IMG/VR virus record: IMGVR_UViG_3300030380_002593
Span: 1-30,122 of that record
DNA from: a virus
DNA: 30,122 nucleotides
Reading direction: 5' to 3' (one strand)
Each line of letters begins with the position of its first letter. The first letter of the stretch is position 1. A model generated the notes under the pieces. The model saw nothing but the letters and a program-made list of their open reading frames with translations. It was not told where the DNA came from and ran no database searches. Shown piece by piece: positions 1-7,571 of this stretch. A program made the position numbers and the translations under genes.

Positions 1-1
1 T

Positions 2-175
2 ACGTTGAACAAGCTAGATGTAGGAGAGATTGAAATAACTTTTAACAGAATCGGTGGAGACAATTCACTTGTATCAAAGGCGTTGTCAGTATCTAGTACA
101 GTTACAAGTGCTAATTGGACAGTAGATGGAAACGTAGAAGTGCTGATGGGTGCAGTAGATAGGAAGCCTAACTAA
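2..175 (+). CDS. C-terminal end of a tail protein (5' partial)
   Basis: An open frame enters from the window edge and ends with TAA at 173-175; 57 codons are visible. The residues are beta-strand-like (pattern GEIEITFNR, then NVEVLMGAV) with no catalytic motif. The next gene starts on the last base of the stop (TAATG), so it is translationally coupled. If the window ends are joined, this frame continues exactly the open frame that leaves at 30122, which would make it the C-terminus of the beta-propeller tail protein (about 515 residues in all). That join is an inference; a frame match has a one-in-three chance. Confidence 0.6.
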   Translation, partial: TLNKLDVGEIEITFNRIGGDNSLVSKALSVSSTVTSANWTVDGNVEVLMGAVDRKPN

Positions 176-333
176 TGCCACTGTATGTATTTGTATGCAA
201 TAATGATGAGTGTGAGATAAAGGACTTTGAGGAGTTGGTAAGTTACGATGACGATAGCAACTTTATGTGTCCGGGGTGTGGAGAGACTAGTTACGAAAAA
301 AAGCAATTCTATCAGTTTGACTTTCGGATGTAA
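175..333 (+). CDS. Small zinc-ribbon protein
   Basis: A 52-residue frame whose ATG overlaps the preceding stop (TAATG). It has two cysteine pairs, C8-x4-C13 and C32-x2-C35 (CPGCGE), the layout of a zinc ribbon and reminiscent of FmdB-like small regulators. It is the last gene of the late plus-strand series, followed by converging hairpins. Function is unknown; zinc binding is inferred from the four cysteines. Confidence 0.7.
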   Translation: MPLYVFVCNNDECEIKDFEELVSYDDDSNFMCPGCGETSYEKKQFYQFDFRM

Positions 334-340
334 TACAATG

Positions 341-446
341 GGGAGCTTACGCCCCCCAAAGTAAAGAAAGGAGAACTGAAAAAACAGTTCTAAAAATATT
401 TTAGTTTAGAATGTGTCCTTTTTCAACATGGACAGTTTTAAAATAT
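341..446. terminator. Convergent gene-end region with three hairpins
   Basis: It lies between the converging plus-strand zinc-ribbon gene and the minus-strand nuclease gene. Three inverted repeats are visible: GGGG-AGC/GC-CCCC around a TTAC loop just after the plus-strand stop; AGAACTG (372-378) with CAGTTCT (385-391) around an A6 loop; and a two-part stem ATATTTTA (396-403)/TAAAATAT (439-446) enclosing TGTCC (414-418)/GGACA (430-434). The position fits transcription ends for both strands, but no hairpin has a classical long U-tract directly after it. Confidence 0.45.
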
Positions 447-459
447 GCTTTTCGGAATT

Positions 460-849
460 TTATATTCCCAATTCTTTTGAACTATCAAGGCTCTTTTTAA
501 TACGCATTTCTTCCTTGCGTAAGCCTTTGGTCAGGTCTAAGAACACATCTAACTCCATTGTAACTAGATGCACTGCAGTATTCTGATTTACCTTGTGTGT
601 CTGTGCTACTATGGGTATCTTACGTGTTGCGTTGCCTGCGTCTCGTGCCTGTTGGACTGCTTTGAGTGTTCTGCTAGACACAACTTTACCTGCCTTGACT
701 TCAAGTGCAAACTTAATTGACTCTACATCAGGCACATGTCCTGCCCTACCCGACCTGCCTGTTACAGGGTTACGTACTGCATTAACTTTCTCCCCACCTA
801 TTGCATCTGCCCACCATCGTTCCCATCTCTTCCATACTGATTTATCCAT
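460..849 (-). CDS. PD-(D/E)XK-type endonuclease
   Basis: A 129-residue protein with the core of a PD-(D/E)XK nuclease: GHVPDV at residues 38-43 (P40, D41) and LEVKAGK with E50-x-K52, followed by a helix containing Q66/Q67 and a beta strand PIVAQTH. The N-terminus is basic and tryptophan-rich (KRWERWW). The family includes small phage Holliday-junction-resolving and repair nucleases, so it probably cuts branched or recombination DNA; the exact substrate is not readable. It is the last gene of the minus-strand series, overlaps the helicase-loader gene by 8 bases, and starts behind AGGTAGAG. Confidence 0.7.
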   Translation of the reverse strand: MDKSVWKRWERWWADAIGGEKVNAVRNPVTGRSGRAGHVPDVESIKFALEVKAGKVVSSRTLKAVQQARDAGNATRKIPIVAQTHKVNQNTAVHLVTMELDVFLDLTKGLRKEEMRIKKSLDSSKELGI

Positions 850-1711
850 CTCTACCTGCCTTTCTCCTTACACTAGCACCCTGCAACACAACGTTCTTAG
901 ATAGCGTGTGGTCTTGCAATCTGTCTGCACAGGCACCACCAAGGTATTGTGCCCATTCAGAAGAGTTGATGTTGGTTGTGATAAATGTTGGGAGTTTGGT
1001 TTCATATCGTGTGTCAATGATGTCAAACAAGACTTGCCTGCTCCAATCAGTAGCGTATTCTTGTCCTAAATCATCTAACACAAGATACTGTATCTTCTCT
1101 ATTTTTTCAAGATACTGAATCCATTTCTCACTGCTATGTTGTGATATCCATGCCCTGCTATTGTTCATGATTTCACGCACAGTTGTATAGTGCACAGGCT
1201 TGCCCATACCTATGAGATTAGCAGTTGAAGCCTTAGCAAGGTGAGTCTTGCCTAGACCCGGTGGACCCATCATAATCAGCCATGGTTCTCCCTCGTCATT
1301 CATCCACTTGATTACTGATTCCTTTGCATACGGTCCGTCATCGTAGTAGCTTGTGTCAAACTCTGAGAGGTTTGGTACATTGCCAGACGTAAGTCCAGAC
1401 TGCCCCCAAAGAAATTCTCTCATAGTACCCTTGCTTTCATTGATAGCACATATACATGGGAAGCACTTTCCAAAGTCAGGATGAGTGCTTGCAAAATGCC
1501 CTGAGAGCCACTTTAATCCACTACACACGCAATCTTTAGGTGTCTTCCACCTCACTGCACTATCCTGCTCTGCAGACTGCATGTAATCGTTTAATTGCTT
1601 CATCGTGTAGTTTTTTGGTAATTGGTCTGACCTGTCGGGTAGCACAGGAACTTTGCCCTGTGCCACCTTTCTTGGGTCGTTATCCTCGAATAAAGATTTG
1701 AACTCACTCAT
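842..1711 (-). CDS. DnaC/IstB-like AAA+ ATPase, putative helicase loader
   Basis: A 289-residue protein with Walker A GPPGLGKT (149-156), Walker B YLVLDDLG (about 209-216; D213, D214), a sensor-1 TTN and a C-terminal arginine region (ADRLQDH) as in DnaC-type helicase loaders. The N-terminal part carries a cysteine cluster (C61, C63, C83, C86, C88) that probably binds zinc, as in primosomal loaders with an N-terminal zinc domain. Loaders of this family place a hexameric replicative helicase on DNA. No helicase gene is visible here, so the partner may be the host DnaB; that is inference. It overlaps the genes on both sides by 8 bases. Confidence 0.85.
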   Translation of the reverse strand: MSEFKSLFEDNDPRKVAQGKVPVLPDRSDQLPKNYTMKQLNDYMQSAEQDSAVRWKTPKDCVCSGLKWLSGHFASTHPDFGKCFPCICAINESKGTMREFLWGQSGLTSGNVPNLSEFDTSYYDDGPYAKESVIKWMNDEGEPWLIMMGPPGLGKTHLAKASTANLIGMGKPVHYTTVREIMNNSRAWISQHSSEKWIQYLEKIEKIQYLVLDDLGQEYATDWSRQVLFDIIDTRYETKLPTFITTNINSSEWAQYLGGACADRLQDHTLSKNVVLQGASVRRKAGRDG

Positions 1712-1958
1712 TTTTAATGCCCCTTAATTTCCTCTTATCGATTAAACTTTGAATCGCAAACATTTCCTTTTTTCGCATTTCAATAAGTTCTTCTGAATAA
1801 CTAATCATTTCTTTGTATTCGTTAACGTGTGCCACTTCATGCCTTATCCAATTACGATAACCCTTTACAACAACATCCCAGTCCTCACTATTCATTTGTT
1901 CTATCCTTCTTCTTTCAGCTTCCCCGTCCCTGTGAAAGTAATCTAATCTGCCCATCAT
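1704..1958 (-). CDS. Small helical protein, unknown function
   Basis: An 84-residue charged, apparently all-helical protein with a coiled-coil-like stretch (NEYKEMISYSEELIEMRKKE). It overlaps the upstream gene through ATGA and the downstream helicase-loader gene by 8 bases, so the three are translationally coupled. The start is preceded by a 21-base element (1952-1972) that also precedes the next gene upstream. A second in-frame ATG directly follows the first (MMGRL). No family recognised; the position suggests a replication accessory factor. Confidence 0.65.
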   Translation of the reverse strand: MMGRLDYFHRDGEAERRRIEQMNSEDWDVVVKGYRNWIRHEVAHVNEYKEMISYSEELIEMRKKEMFAIQSLIDKRKLRGIKNE

Positions 1959-2377
1959 GCTCTCCTATTCTCATAAGTTTTATTTGTCAGTATTCTTCCT
2001 AAGTCAGCATCCTTGTTAGCAACTTTCCAATATGTTCTTCTACCTCTGCCTATCCACCCAGCGTTATCTAAAAAGCCTTTGCCTTGTAAGCGTTTACAGT
2101 ATGTGTGCACTCTTGTATACAAAGCGTGTTTTTCTTCCGTAGATATTTTAGGACCTGCTAATGTATTTACAATGTGTGTGCTGCTGAATGATTCATTAGG
2201 GGTTTTGGTCATAAAAAACTGAACTATTGATTTCATTGTCACATTTAAATCATCGTATCTTTTGTATTTACGATAAGTGGTTTCTGATAATTGCTCTTTA
2301 ATACTTCTAGCTTTATCTCTGTGATAATTGTAAAGAAGTTCAAGTTCAATTCTGTCTAATTTTAAATCATCCATCAT
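1955..2377 (-). CDS. Possible winged-helix replication or regulatory protein
   Basis: A 140-residue basic protein. The central part (about 45-115) looks like a winged helix: helix TMKSIVQFFMTK, then SSTHIVNTL, then a recognition-like helix ALYTRVHTYCKRLQ and a strand-turn-strand (GFLDNAGWIGRGRRTYWKV). It lies directly upstream of the helicase-loader cluster, where phages often keep an origin-binding or loader-associated protein. It ends in ENRRA, as does the upstream gene, because the same 21-base coupling element spans both gene junctions. DNA binding is inferred from fold-like patterning only. Confidence 0.6.
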   Translation of the reverse strand: MMDDLKLDRIELELLYNYHRDKARSIKEQLSETTYRKYKRYDDLNVTMKSIVQFFMTKTPNESFSSTHIVNTLAGPKISTEEKHALYTRVHTYCKRLQGKGFLDNAGWIGRGRRTYWKVANKDADLGRILTNKTYENRRA

Positions 2378-2562
2378 GCTCTCCTATTCTCCATCCATCG
2401 CTCAGCAATAGAGTCTATATCAGGTGTGTCTGAAACACTGTGCACAACACGTGCAGCCAAAACTGCAGGGTTGCAAGCATCACAACACTTGCCACTGTTT
2501 TCTATTGGATATGGGTTGTGCCCATGTCCGTTAATAACGTTCTTACATATTACGCAATACAT
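2374..2562 (-). CDS. Small zinc-ribbon protein
   Basis: A 62-residue protein with C3-x2-C6 and C26/C27-x2-C30 separated by a GHGHNPYP segment. Small phage proteins with this CxxC...GHNP...CCDxCN layout are common and of unknown role. It starts after GAAAGGAGTACTT, a strong ribosome site, and its stop overlaps the next gene (ATGA). It follows a gap containing a 12-bp hairpin (2601-2636), so expression may be separated from the recombinase gene upstream. Confidence 0.7.
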   Translation of the reverse strand: MYCVICKNVINGHGHNPYPIENSGKCCDACNPAVLAARVVHSVSDTPDIDSIAERWMENRRA

Positions 2563-2600
2563 AAGTACTCCTTTCTTTTAGTTTGTTTAGAACGTAGAAC

Positions 2601-2636
2601 GTTCTGTGCGTGAGCGTCCCTGAACACGCACAGAAC
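2601..2636 (-). terminator. 12-bp hairpin between RecT-like and zinc-ribbon genes
   Basis: A perfect inverted repeat, GTTCTGTGCGTG (2601-2612) with CACGCACAGAAC (2625-2636) around a 12-base loop, directly after the stop of the RecT-like gene (minus strand). No U-tract follows, so it may be an RNA processing or stability hairpin or a weak attenuator. The sequence next to it on the minus strand contains ACGTTCTACGTTCTAA, which occurs again at 10722-10737. Confidence 0.5.
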
Positions 2637-2646
2637 TGATACGGAA

Positions 2647-3636
2647 TTAAATCTCGTCATCTTCCATGACTCTAACTACCTGTACGTTTTGGTAGTTTTT
2701 CTCTGCACCATTGAAGACTTTGTTCTCAAATGTTAGTTTGCACAACACTCTCGTGCCATTCTCAAGACTCCTGTATACATCAGGTTGTTCTTCGAATATC
2801 CAATACGATATGTTGTACTCATTCCACTTTGGTTCAAAGCCATTGACCTTCACAATATCCATGAACTCTATCTGTCCATAGGGTTGACCATTAGCAGTCT
2901 GCAACTCTTTAAACGTGTTGACTGTAAGCACCTTGGCATCAGTAACTTTCCTGTTTCCTTGGTCCTCTACAATCGTAAAAACGTTCTCTGTGTCGTCATT
3001 GCTGGTAACGCTGGTCTCTTCCGTAGGAAGAGACTGAGACGTGTCTTGAACTGACTCTGGCTTGTAAACCTTTGGCTCAGCCTGTGGTTCAGGTTCGGGT
3101 GCACTCACAACAGTTTGTGTACCATCTTCATCCCACTGAACATCAGCACCAAGTTCTGATGGTTCGTATGCACCTGTGCCATGAAATGCGTCAGGGCAAT
3201 GCCATTTCGCACCATTACTCATGGCTCTTGCATACAACATGTTACGTGGGTATTTAGTAAAGTTTGGGTTCTTGGTTAAGTCTGCTTTACCTGCATCCTC
3301 AATCGTAAAAGTGGAATTTCCCACTTTTTCCCAACCATCCCCATTGACCTCAAAGAAATCAATAGAACACAACTTGTCAGTGTGTTCAACAACCTTGTAC
3401 TTGTACTTGCCTGACCTCTTTATCATGTCAGCAAATTTGTGTGAGTAGAACGAAGGCTTGCCTTGCACTACATAAATGCTAGTCATTGCCTCGAATGGTC
3501 CTAACCCATACTCACGTCCTGCCATAATAGTGACCAAAGCTTGTTGAGGGTTCTTGAATTGTGCAAACAGTCCCGAACCTATAAAATCGTTTGCTATCTG
3601 TTTCATGTCGTCATACGACATAGGTAGATTATCCAT
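2647..3636 (-). CDS. RecT-like single-strand annealing recombinase
   Basis: A 329-residue protein whose first ~170 residues match the pattern of the RecT/Bet superfamily as found in many phages: LVTIMAGREYGLGPFEAMTS, VQGKPSFYSHKFADMIKRSG, an acidic strand region and KYPRNMLYARAMSNGAKW. These proteins anneal complementary single strands during phage recombination and repair. Residues ~175-225 are a Pro/Glu/Ser-rich linker, and residues ~230-329 form a separate strand-rich domain that could be an OB-fold single-strand-binding module. It overlaps the downstream gene in the series by 8 bases. No partner exonuclease of RecE/YqaJ type is recognisable. RecT-like assignment is strong; the C-terminal fold is inference. 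Confidence 0.8.
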   Translation of the reverse strand: MDNLPMSYDDMKQIANDFIGSGLFAQFKNPQQALVTIMAGREYGLGPFEAMTSIYVVQGKPSFYSHKFADMIKRSGKYKYKVVEHTDKLCSIDFFEVNGDGWEKVGNSTFTIEDAGKADLTKNPNFTKYPRNMLYARAMSNGAKWHCPDAFHGTGAYEPSELGADVQWDEDGTQTVVSAPEPEPQAEPKVYKPESVQDTSQSLPTEETSVTSNDDTENVFTIVEDQGNRKVTDAKVLTVNTFKELQTANGQPYGQIEFMDIVKVNGFEPKWNEYNISYWIFEEQPDVYRSLENGTRVLCKLTFENKVFNGAEKNYQNVQVVRVMEDDEI

Positions 3637-4105
3637 CTAGTTCTCCTTCCATTTCTATTGTATTCCTGATAAGCGACTTAGCTTTGTCAGAAATAATTTG
3701 ATTCTGTACTTTATTGGTTACGATTTTGATTGTCAAGCCTGACTCTTGTCTAGCATCTCCAATCCTATCTGCAACAACACCTTTGTATTTTTTGGCAATC
3801 GAATTTAGATGTACCCCATCTGGTTTAGGTGGTGCAGGTGGCTTGAATAGCTTGGCTTTATCAGCATCGCTAACACCTTTAACATCCTCAATAGTCTTGA
3901 TGATGTCAGCATTCCAATCAACCTTGGTATGCTCACGCTTGACAACTATGCCCTCTATATCAATAGACTCTAGCTTGTCAGGATGCTTACTAAGTTTAAT
4001 TTGAATGTCTTGTTTTAGTTGTGACGCATTAGCAGTAGCCATCTTAGCTAATGATTGCCACACAAGGTAGCTTTCTACCTCGTCATAAGTGATTTCGTCC
4101 GTCAT
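3629..4105 (-). CDS. Unknown protein in recombination cluster
   Basis: A 158-residue mixed-charge protein with an N-terminal helical half, a proline-rich hinge (KPPAPPKPDG, ~88-97) and a C-terminal basic/strand region. No motif recognised. It overlaps the RecT-like gene by 8 bases and the zinc-finger gene upstream by 4 bases (ATGA), so it is co-translated with the recombinase. The place suggests a nuclease inhibitor or recombination mediator, but nothing in the sequence proves that. Confidence 0.6.
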   Translation of the reverse strand: MTDEITYDEVESYLVWQSLAKMATANASQLKQDIQIKLSKHPDKLESIDIEGIVVKREHTKVDWNADIIKTIEDVKGVSDADKAKLFKPPAPPKPDGVHLNSIAKKYKGVVADRIGDARQESGLTIKIVTNKVQNQIISDKAKSLIRNTIEMEGELDG

Positions 4106-4470
4106 AATGGCATCTCTCCTTCTTTTGGTTCTATGTGTACATCAGTCAGGTGTATTGGTTCTGAGTCCTCTGCAGGCTTCTCGTACACATTGTTTTCTTC
4201 TGCAGACTCTTCTGCAGCTTTCTCTGCTGCAAGTTCTTCTTGTTGTACTTTGTACTCGTCTTGTGCGTCATCTGAGTACACAATCTCATCAAACTCAGGA
4301 GACTTTTCGGTCTTGGTGGTCTGTAAACCTGTGCCTACACAAGTAGTACATGGTATCGCCATGATAGGTTTCTTTTCCTTAGTCCTCTTGTCTCCATAAC
4401 GTATGATGCTTTCGTGATACAGATTGCCAAAACCTTTGCACTCAGCACAATATTTTTTCTTACCGGGCAT
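4102..4470 (-). CDS. DnaJ-type zinc-finger protein
   Basis: A 122-residue protein whose N-terminus carries two CxxCxGxG repeats: CAECKGFG (8-15) and CTTCVGTG (41-48), the zinc-binding repeat of the DnaJ cysteine-rich domain. There is no J-domain. Residues ~55-122 are very acidic and probably disordered. Such two-repeat fragments occur in small chaperone-like and assembly proteins; zinc binding and protein binding are likely, the partner unknown. Its place just downstream of an AAA+/VWA pair suggests a common remodelling pathway (inference). Confidence 0.7.
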   Translation of the reverse strand: MPGKKKYCAECKGFGNLYHESIIRYGDKRTKEKKPIMAIPCTTCVGTGLQTTKTEKSPEFDEIVYSDDAQDEYKVQQEELAAEKAAEESAEENNVYEKPAEDSEPIHLTDVHIEPKEGEMPL

Positions 4471-4471
4471 G

Positions 4472-5017
4472 CTATGCTCCTTTCCATTGGGTAGGTAGTT
4501 TGTAATCAGTGTTAGCTTTTACCCATTTGCCAACACGTCTTTCTCTACTGCCATCTCTGTCTACAATCTTGTAGTGCAGGGGAGCAGTGTAAGTTGTGCC
4601 CTGTTCACCATTGACACCAACACGAATCACTGCATACGATAGTTCGTTGTCAGGATGTGGGTTATCCATGGTGCTCACAGGCACACCTCTTGCTTCTGTC
4701 ACAACTGCATACATCAATGCGTTTGTATCCTCAGCAACATGCTTAACGAAGTCTGCCCAGATTTCTGTATTTTCTGGCAATACTGCAAGCACAGGGTAGG
4801 GGACCACATCAAATGCGTTCTTGTCTACACCGAATCTCTCAAGCACATTGAAGAACTTGTCTTCATGGTCTTGCAACTCAGGTGGCAACTTGCTACGGTC
4901 TGCAAGCGACATCATGACTGATGACACTTGACCTGTGTGATAGGTTTGTTGGTCGATGAGTAACTGCAATGAAGATACCATTGCGTCACTCACTCCTGTT
5001 AGTTTGTCTTTGTCCAT
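4472..5017 (-). CDS. Unknown protein next to VWA/AAA+ pair
   Basis: A 181-residue protein lying 2 bases from the VWA gene and 1 base from the zinc-finger gene, so part of the same unit. The N-terminal ~70 residues look helical; the rest has beta-strand patterns (AVLPENTEIWADFVKHV, LMYAVVTEARGVPV, LSYAVIRVGVNG). Start is supported by AAAGGATAACT before ATG. No family recognised. It could be an adaptor or client-binding subunit of the MoxR-VWA system. Confidence 0.6.
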   Translation of the reverse strand: MDKDKLTGVSDAMVSSLQLLIDQQTYHTGQVSSVMMSLADRSKLPPELQDHEDKFFNVLERFGVDKNAFDVVPYPVLAVLPENTEIWADFVKHVAEDTNALMYAVVTEARGVPVSTMDNPHPDNELSYAVIRVGVNGEQGTTYTAPLHYKIVDRDGSRERRVGKWVKANTDYKLPTQWKGA

Positions 5018-5019
5018 AG

Positions 5020-6738
5020 TTATCCTTTGAAAAACGACAACACATTCATGATGTCGGTAGTTGATAGTTGTCTTGGGTTGTGCACATCAACGGCAAGGTC
5101 TACAGGTAGTGGGTGGTCTCTGCCATCACGACCAATGTACATGGTTGCGAACCTCACACCTTGTTCTAGCCACTGTTGTGCTTGTGTTCTGCAACAGTTG
5201 TCAGCATCCCTGTTCATACACACATTAGGCTTACCATCTGTAATCACAAGCACTTTGCTACTCTCCAAATCAACGATTTGTGAAAGCTTCTTCATAGCAC
5301 CACACAATGGTGTAGCTGACTTGACGATACTTGGTATAGTACCTTTTGTGATTGGAATCAATACTGAATGGCTCCCAGTTTCTGCAATGTAGTGACGTGA
5401 TGCAGTAAAGCCATAAGCTTTAGTGTCAGGAAACCTAGATTGTATTGCAGACAGAGTGTTCATTGCTGCATGCATAGGGTAGTAATCATGTTCATGACTC
5501 CCCATAGATGACGACATATCTACAAGAACAACCATTTCTGTTGCAGTTTGTGGATACTTGTGAAACACTCGTGCATCGCCAAGCAAAGGCAATCGCCATG
5601 CTCTACGTGATACTCTGTGACCTGAGTTACCTAATGTATTTGCACCTCTGTCCAATGCACCTTCCAACTCAAGCGATTGAATTGGGATGGTTGGGGTAAA
5701 AGGCTCTGTCTCTCCTGTCTCATACAATGCTGCAGTACACTTCTCTGCTTGCATACTCCTGTTAGCACCGTTAATTTTTTCTTGGTTCTTGAGGTTATCC
5801 TCAACTGCACCCTCAAAGTCTTTGGGTGCATCCCCAAGCCCTGCAGTAGCACGCTCTACCTCAGTCTCCTTAGCATTCTCATTTACAACTGCATCCTTTA
5901 CCTGCTCAATGATTTCGTCCTTTACGTCCTCAATGTTTTCCTGAGTCTTTGACTCTGCAAGCTTTCCTTCTTGGTCTTGTTGCATGGCAGTATGAGTTGT
6001 AACCTGACCTGCAGGTGCATCGTCAAGCGTACCTTGTTCGTGCAACTGAAACTCAACTGCAATCTCCAAAGCACCAAGCAGAATTGCAGTGGCATTGGTT
6101 GTGTCCCTCAGCCTTGCAATCAAGTCTTTGTGTCGTCTGCACAAATCCTCAACTACAGGGTCACGTATCTCACGCAAAGTCGTATTGCCATACAGATACT
6201 TACGGAACCAAGCCAACTGTATGTCGTACTCTTTTGCTTCACTCGTTACAAGTTTTAGCTTGTAGAACATCTTGTTCCTACCGTCAACCTCTTGCTTTGC
6301 AATGTCTTTACAATGCTCTTTCCAAATCTTGGGTCTGTTGAAATGCAGACTCGCAAGCTTGGCACACCTTCTGTTGTCCAACATGTTGTAGATGGTGTCA
6401 AAGTGAGGCACGTTGTAGCCGTCATTACCTGCAGGGTTACGTTTAGACATAACTTCCTTTAGCTTTCTAACGACACGCTTTGCCATTTCTTTGGGATGAA
6501 ACTTAACCTGAGCAACAGTCAGCAGGTTTGCATTGAATGGCAATCTACCTGACGGTTTCTCAACACGCCATCCATCGCCATACCAACTCGTAACCTTTGA
6601 ATCGTATGGGTCACCATACGAAGATGTGTCCATTTCAAGTTGACTATCCAAACCTGCTTGGTGTTGCAAGAAGTTTAGATGGTCTTTGGTTTCATCCTTT
6701 GGTTTTCTTTTCCGTGTTTTATTCCAATTAATTTGCAT
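5020..6738 (-). CDS. VWA-domain protein (CobT-like), partner of MoxR-type ATPase
   Basis: About 572 residues from the ATG at 6738, chosen because TTAGGAGCATT precedes it; a TTG 18 bases upstream is less likely. The C-terminal ~190 residues are a von Willebrand A domain with a complete MIDAS: DMSSSMG (D at about residue 407), a TP threonine (ATPLCGAM) and ITDGKPN (about 496-502). The middle (~250-360) is acidic and low-complexity, as in CobT-type proteins; the N-terminal ~240 residues are helical and basic. VWA proteins of this class dock on MoxR AAA+ rings and bind metal-dependent clients. Annotation as cobaltochelatase would be unjustified, since no CobN or cobalamin gene is present. It lies directly downstream of the AAA+ gene. 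Confidence 0.8.
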   Translation of the reverse strand: MQINWNKTRKRKPKDETKDHLNFLQHQAGLDSQLEMDTSSYGDPYDSKVTSWYGDGWRVEKPSGRLPFNANLLTVAQVKFHPKEMAKRVVRKLKEVMSKRNPAGNDGYNVPHFDTIYNMLDNRRCAKLASLHFNRPKIWKEHCKDIAKQEVDGRNKMFYKLKLVTSEAKEYDIQLAWFRKYLYGNTTLREIRDPVVEDLCRRHKDLIARLRDTTNATAILLGALEIAVEFQLHEQGTLDDAPAGQVTTHTAMQQDQEGKLAESKTQENIEDVKDEIIEQVKDAVVNENAKETEVERATAGLGDAPKDFEGAVEDNLKNQEKINGANRSMQAEKCTAALYETGETEPFTPTIPIQSLELEGALDRGANTLGNSGHRVSRRAWRLPLLGDARVFHKYPQTATEMVVLVDMSSSMGSHEHDYYPMHAAMNTLSAIQSRFPDTKAYGFTASRHYIAETGSHSVLIPITKGTIPSIVKSATPLCGAMKKLSQIVDLESSKVLVITDGKPNVCMNRDADNCCRTQAQQWLEQGVRFATMYIGRDGRDHPLPVDLAVDVHNPRQLSTTDIMNVLSFFKG

Positions 6739-6745
6739 AATGCTC

Positions 6746-7561
6746 CTAACTTTCAAAGTGTGCAGTTGCTGATGTCATCACAACTGATTGGAAGTCTGCT
6801 TGTACCTTGTCTCTTAGGTTGAGGCGTATAGCATCAACTGCATCAAAGCCACGACCAACTAGCTTTGCCAAGTACATAAGGTCACGTGTCGATACGTAAG
6901 TAACAGGCTCGTTCCTCATGTCATTCGCCCAATTCAAAAACGCTTGAGCATACGTTGCATCACCACCAAGTATGTCTTCTAGTGCAGACTTCTCATCACA
7001 CAATGGCTCTGAGATAAACTTGTATATCATCATCCTAGACTTGAGAGCCTCGTCAAGGTTCACAACGTTGTAGCCTGATGATGGTGGGTTTGCTGTAGCT
7101 AGTAGTTGAAAGTCCTTGTGAACTTTAATCTTCTCGCCACTCTTTTCTGTTAGGGTAAGTATTCTTGTTTCATCGGTAACACCCATGATTCTACCGATGT
7201 GTTGTTGGTTAAGTCGTGTAATCTCGTCCATCAATAGGAATGAGCCTTCACGTGCTGCACGTGTCAGGGGACCATCAGACCATGACATAGTAGGTCTGCC
7301 TTCATCATCTGCGACTGCTTGGTATCCACCAACCACGTCAATGATGTCCAATCCCGGATGGCAACCAACATACTCTGCATCTCTGCCAGACTGTTTGATT
7401 ACCTCGTGCATAACTTGTGTCTTACCACAACCTGCACTACCTAGTAGTACCACAGGGAATGGTGAAACGTTTTTGATATCCTCAATCAGGTCAAGACCTG
7501 CTTGGGTAAATCTTGGTTTATGAGTTCGGTCACGAACTGTTTTTAGTTTCATGTGTGCCAT
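6746..7561 (-). CDS. MoxR/CobS-like AAA+ ATPase
   Basis: A 271-residue protein with Walker A GSAGCGKT (~41-48), Walker B FLLMDEITR (~108-116), sensor 1 LLATANPP (~152-159) and an LKSRM arginine segment, the pattern of MoxR-family AAA+ ATPases (CobS in cobaltochelatase, MoxR in dehydrogenase maturation). These work with a VWA partner to remodel or insert metal into protein complexes; the VWA gene follows 7 bases downstream. Related CobS-type genes are known in marine phages, with unclear role. The start ATG follows TTTACTT-AAGTAAAGGAGAAAAC (ribosome site AAAGGAG). Confidence 0.85.
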   Translation of the reverse strand: MAHMKLKTVRDRTHKPRFTQAGLDLIEDIKNVSPFPVVLLGSAGCGKTQVMHEVIKQSGRDAEYVGCHPGLDIIDVVGGYQAVADDEGRPTMSWSDGPLTRAAREGSFLLMDEITRLNQQHIGRIMGVTDETRILTLTEKSGEKIKVHKDFQLLATANPPSSGYNVVNLDEALKSRMMIYKFISEPLCDEKSALEDILGGDATYAQAFLNWANDMRNEPVTYVSTRDLMYLAKLVGRGFDAVDAIRLNLRDKVQADFQSVVMTSATAHFES

Positions 7562-7571
7562 GTTTTCTCCT

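Noticed and set aside
6739-6756. TTG start for the VWA gene 18 bases upstream
   Set aside because: The ATG at 6738 has AGGAG at good spacing; the TTG has none.
5020-7561. Cobaltochelatase (CobS/CobT) for cobalamin synthesis
   Set aside because: No CobN or other cobalamin gene is present; the pair is better described as a MoxR-VWA system of unknown client.
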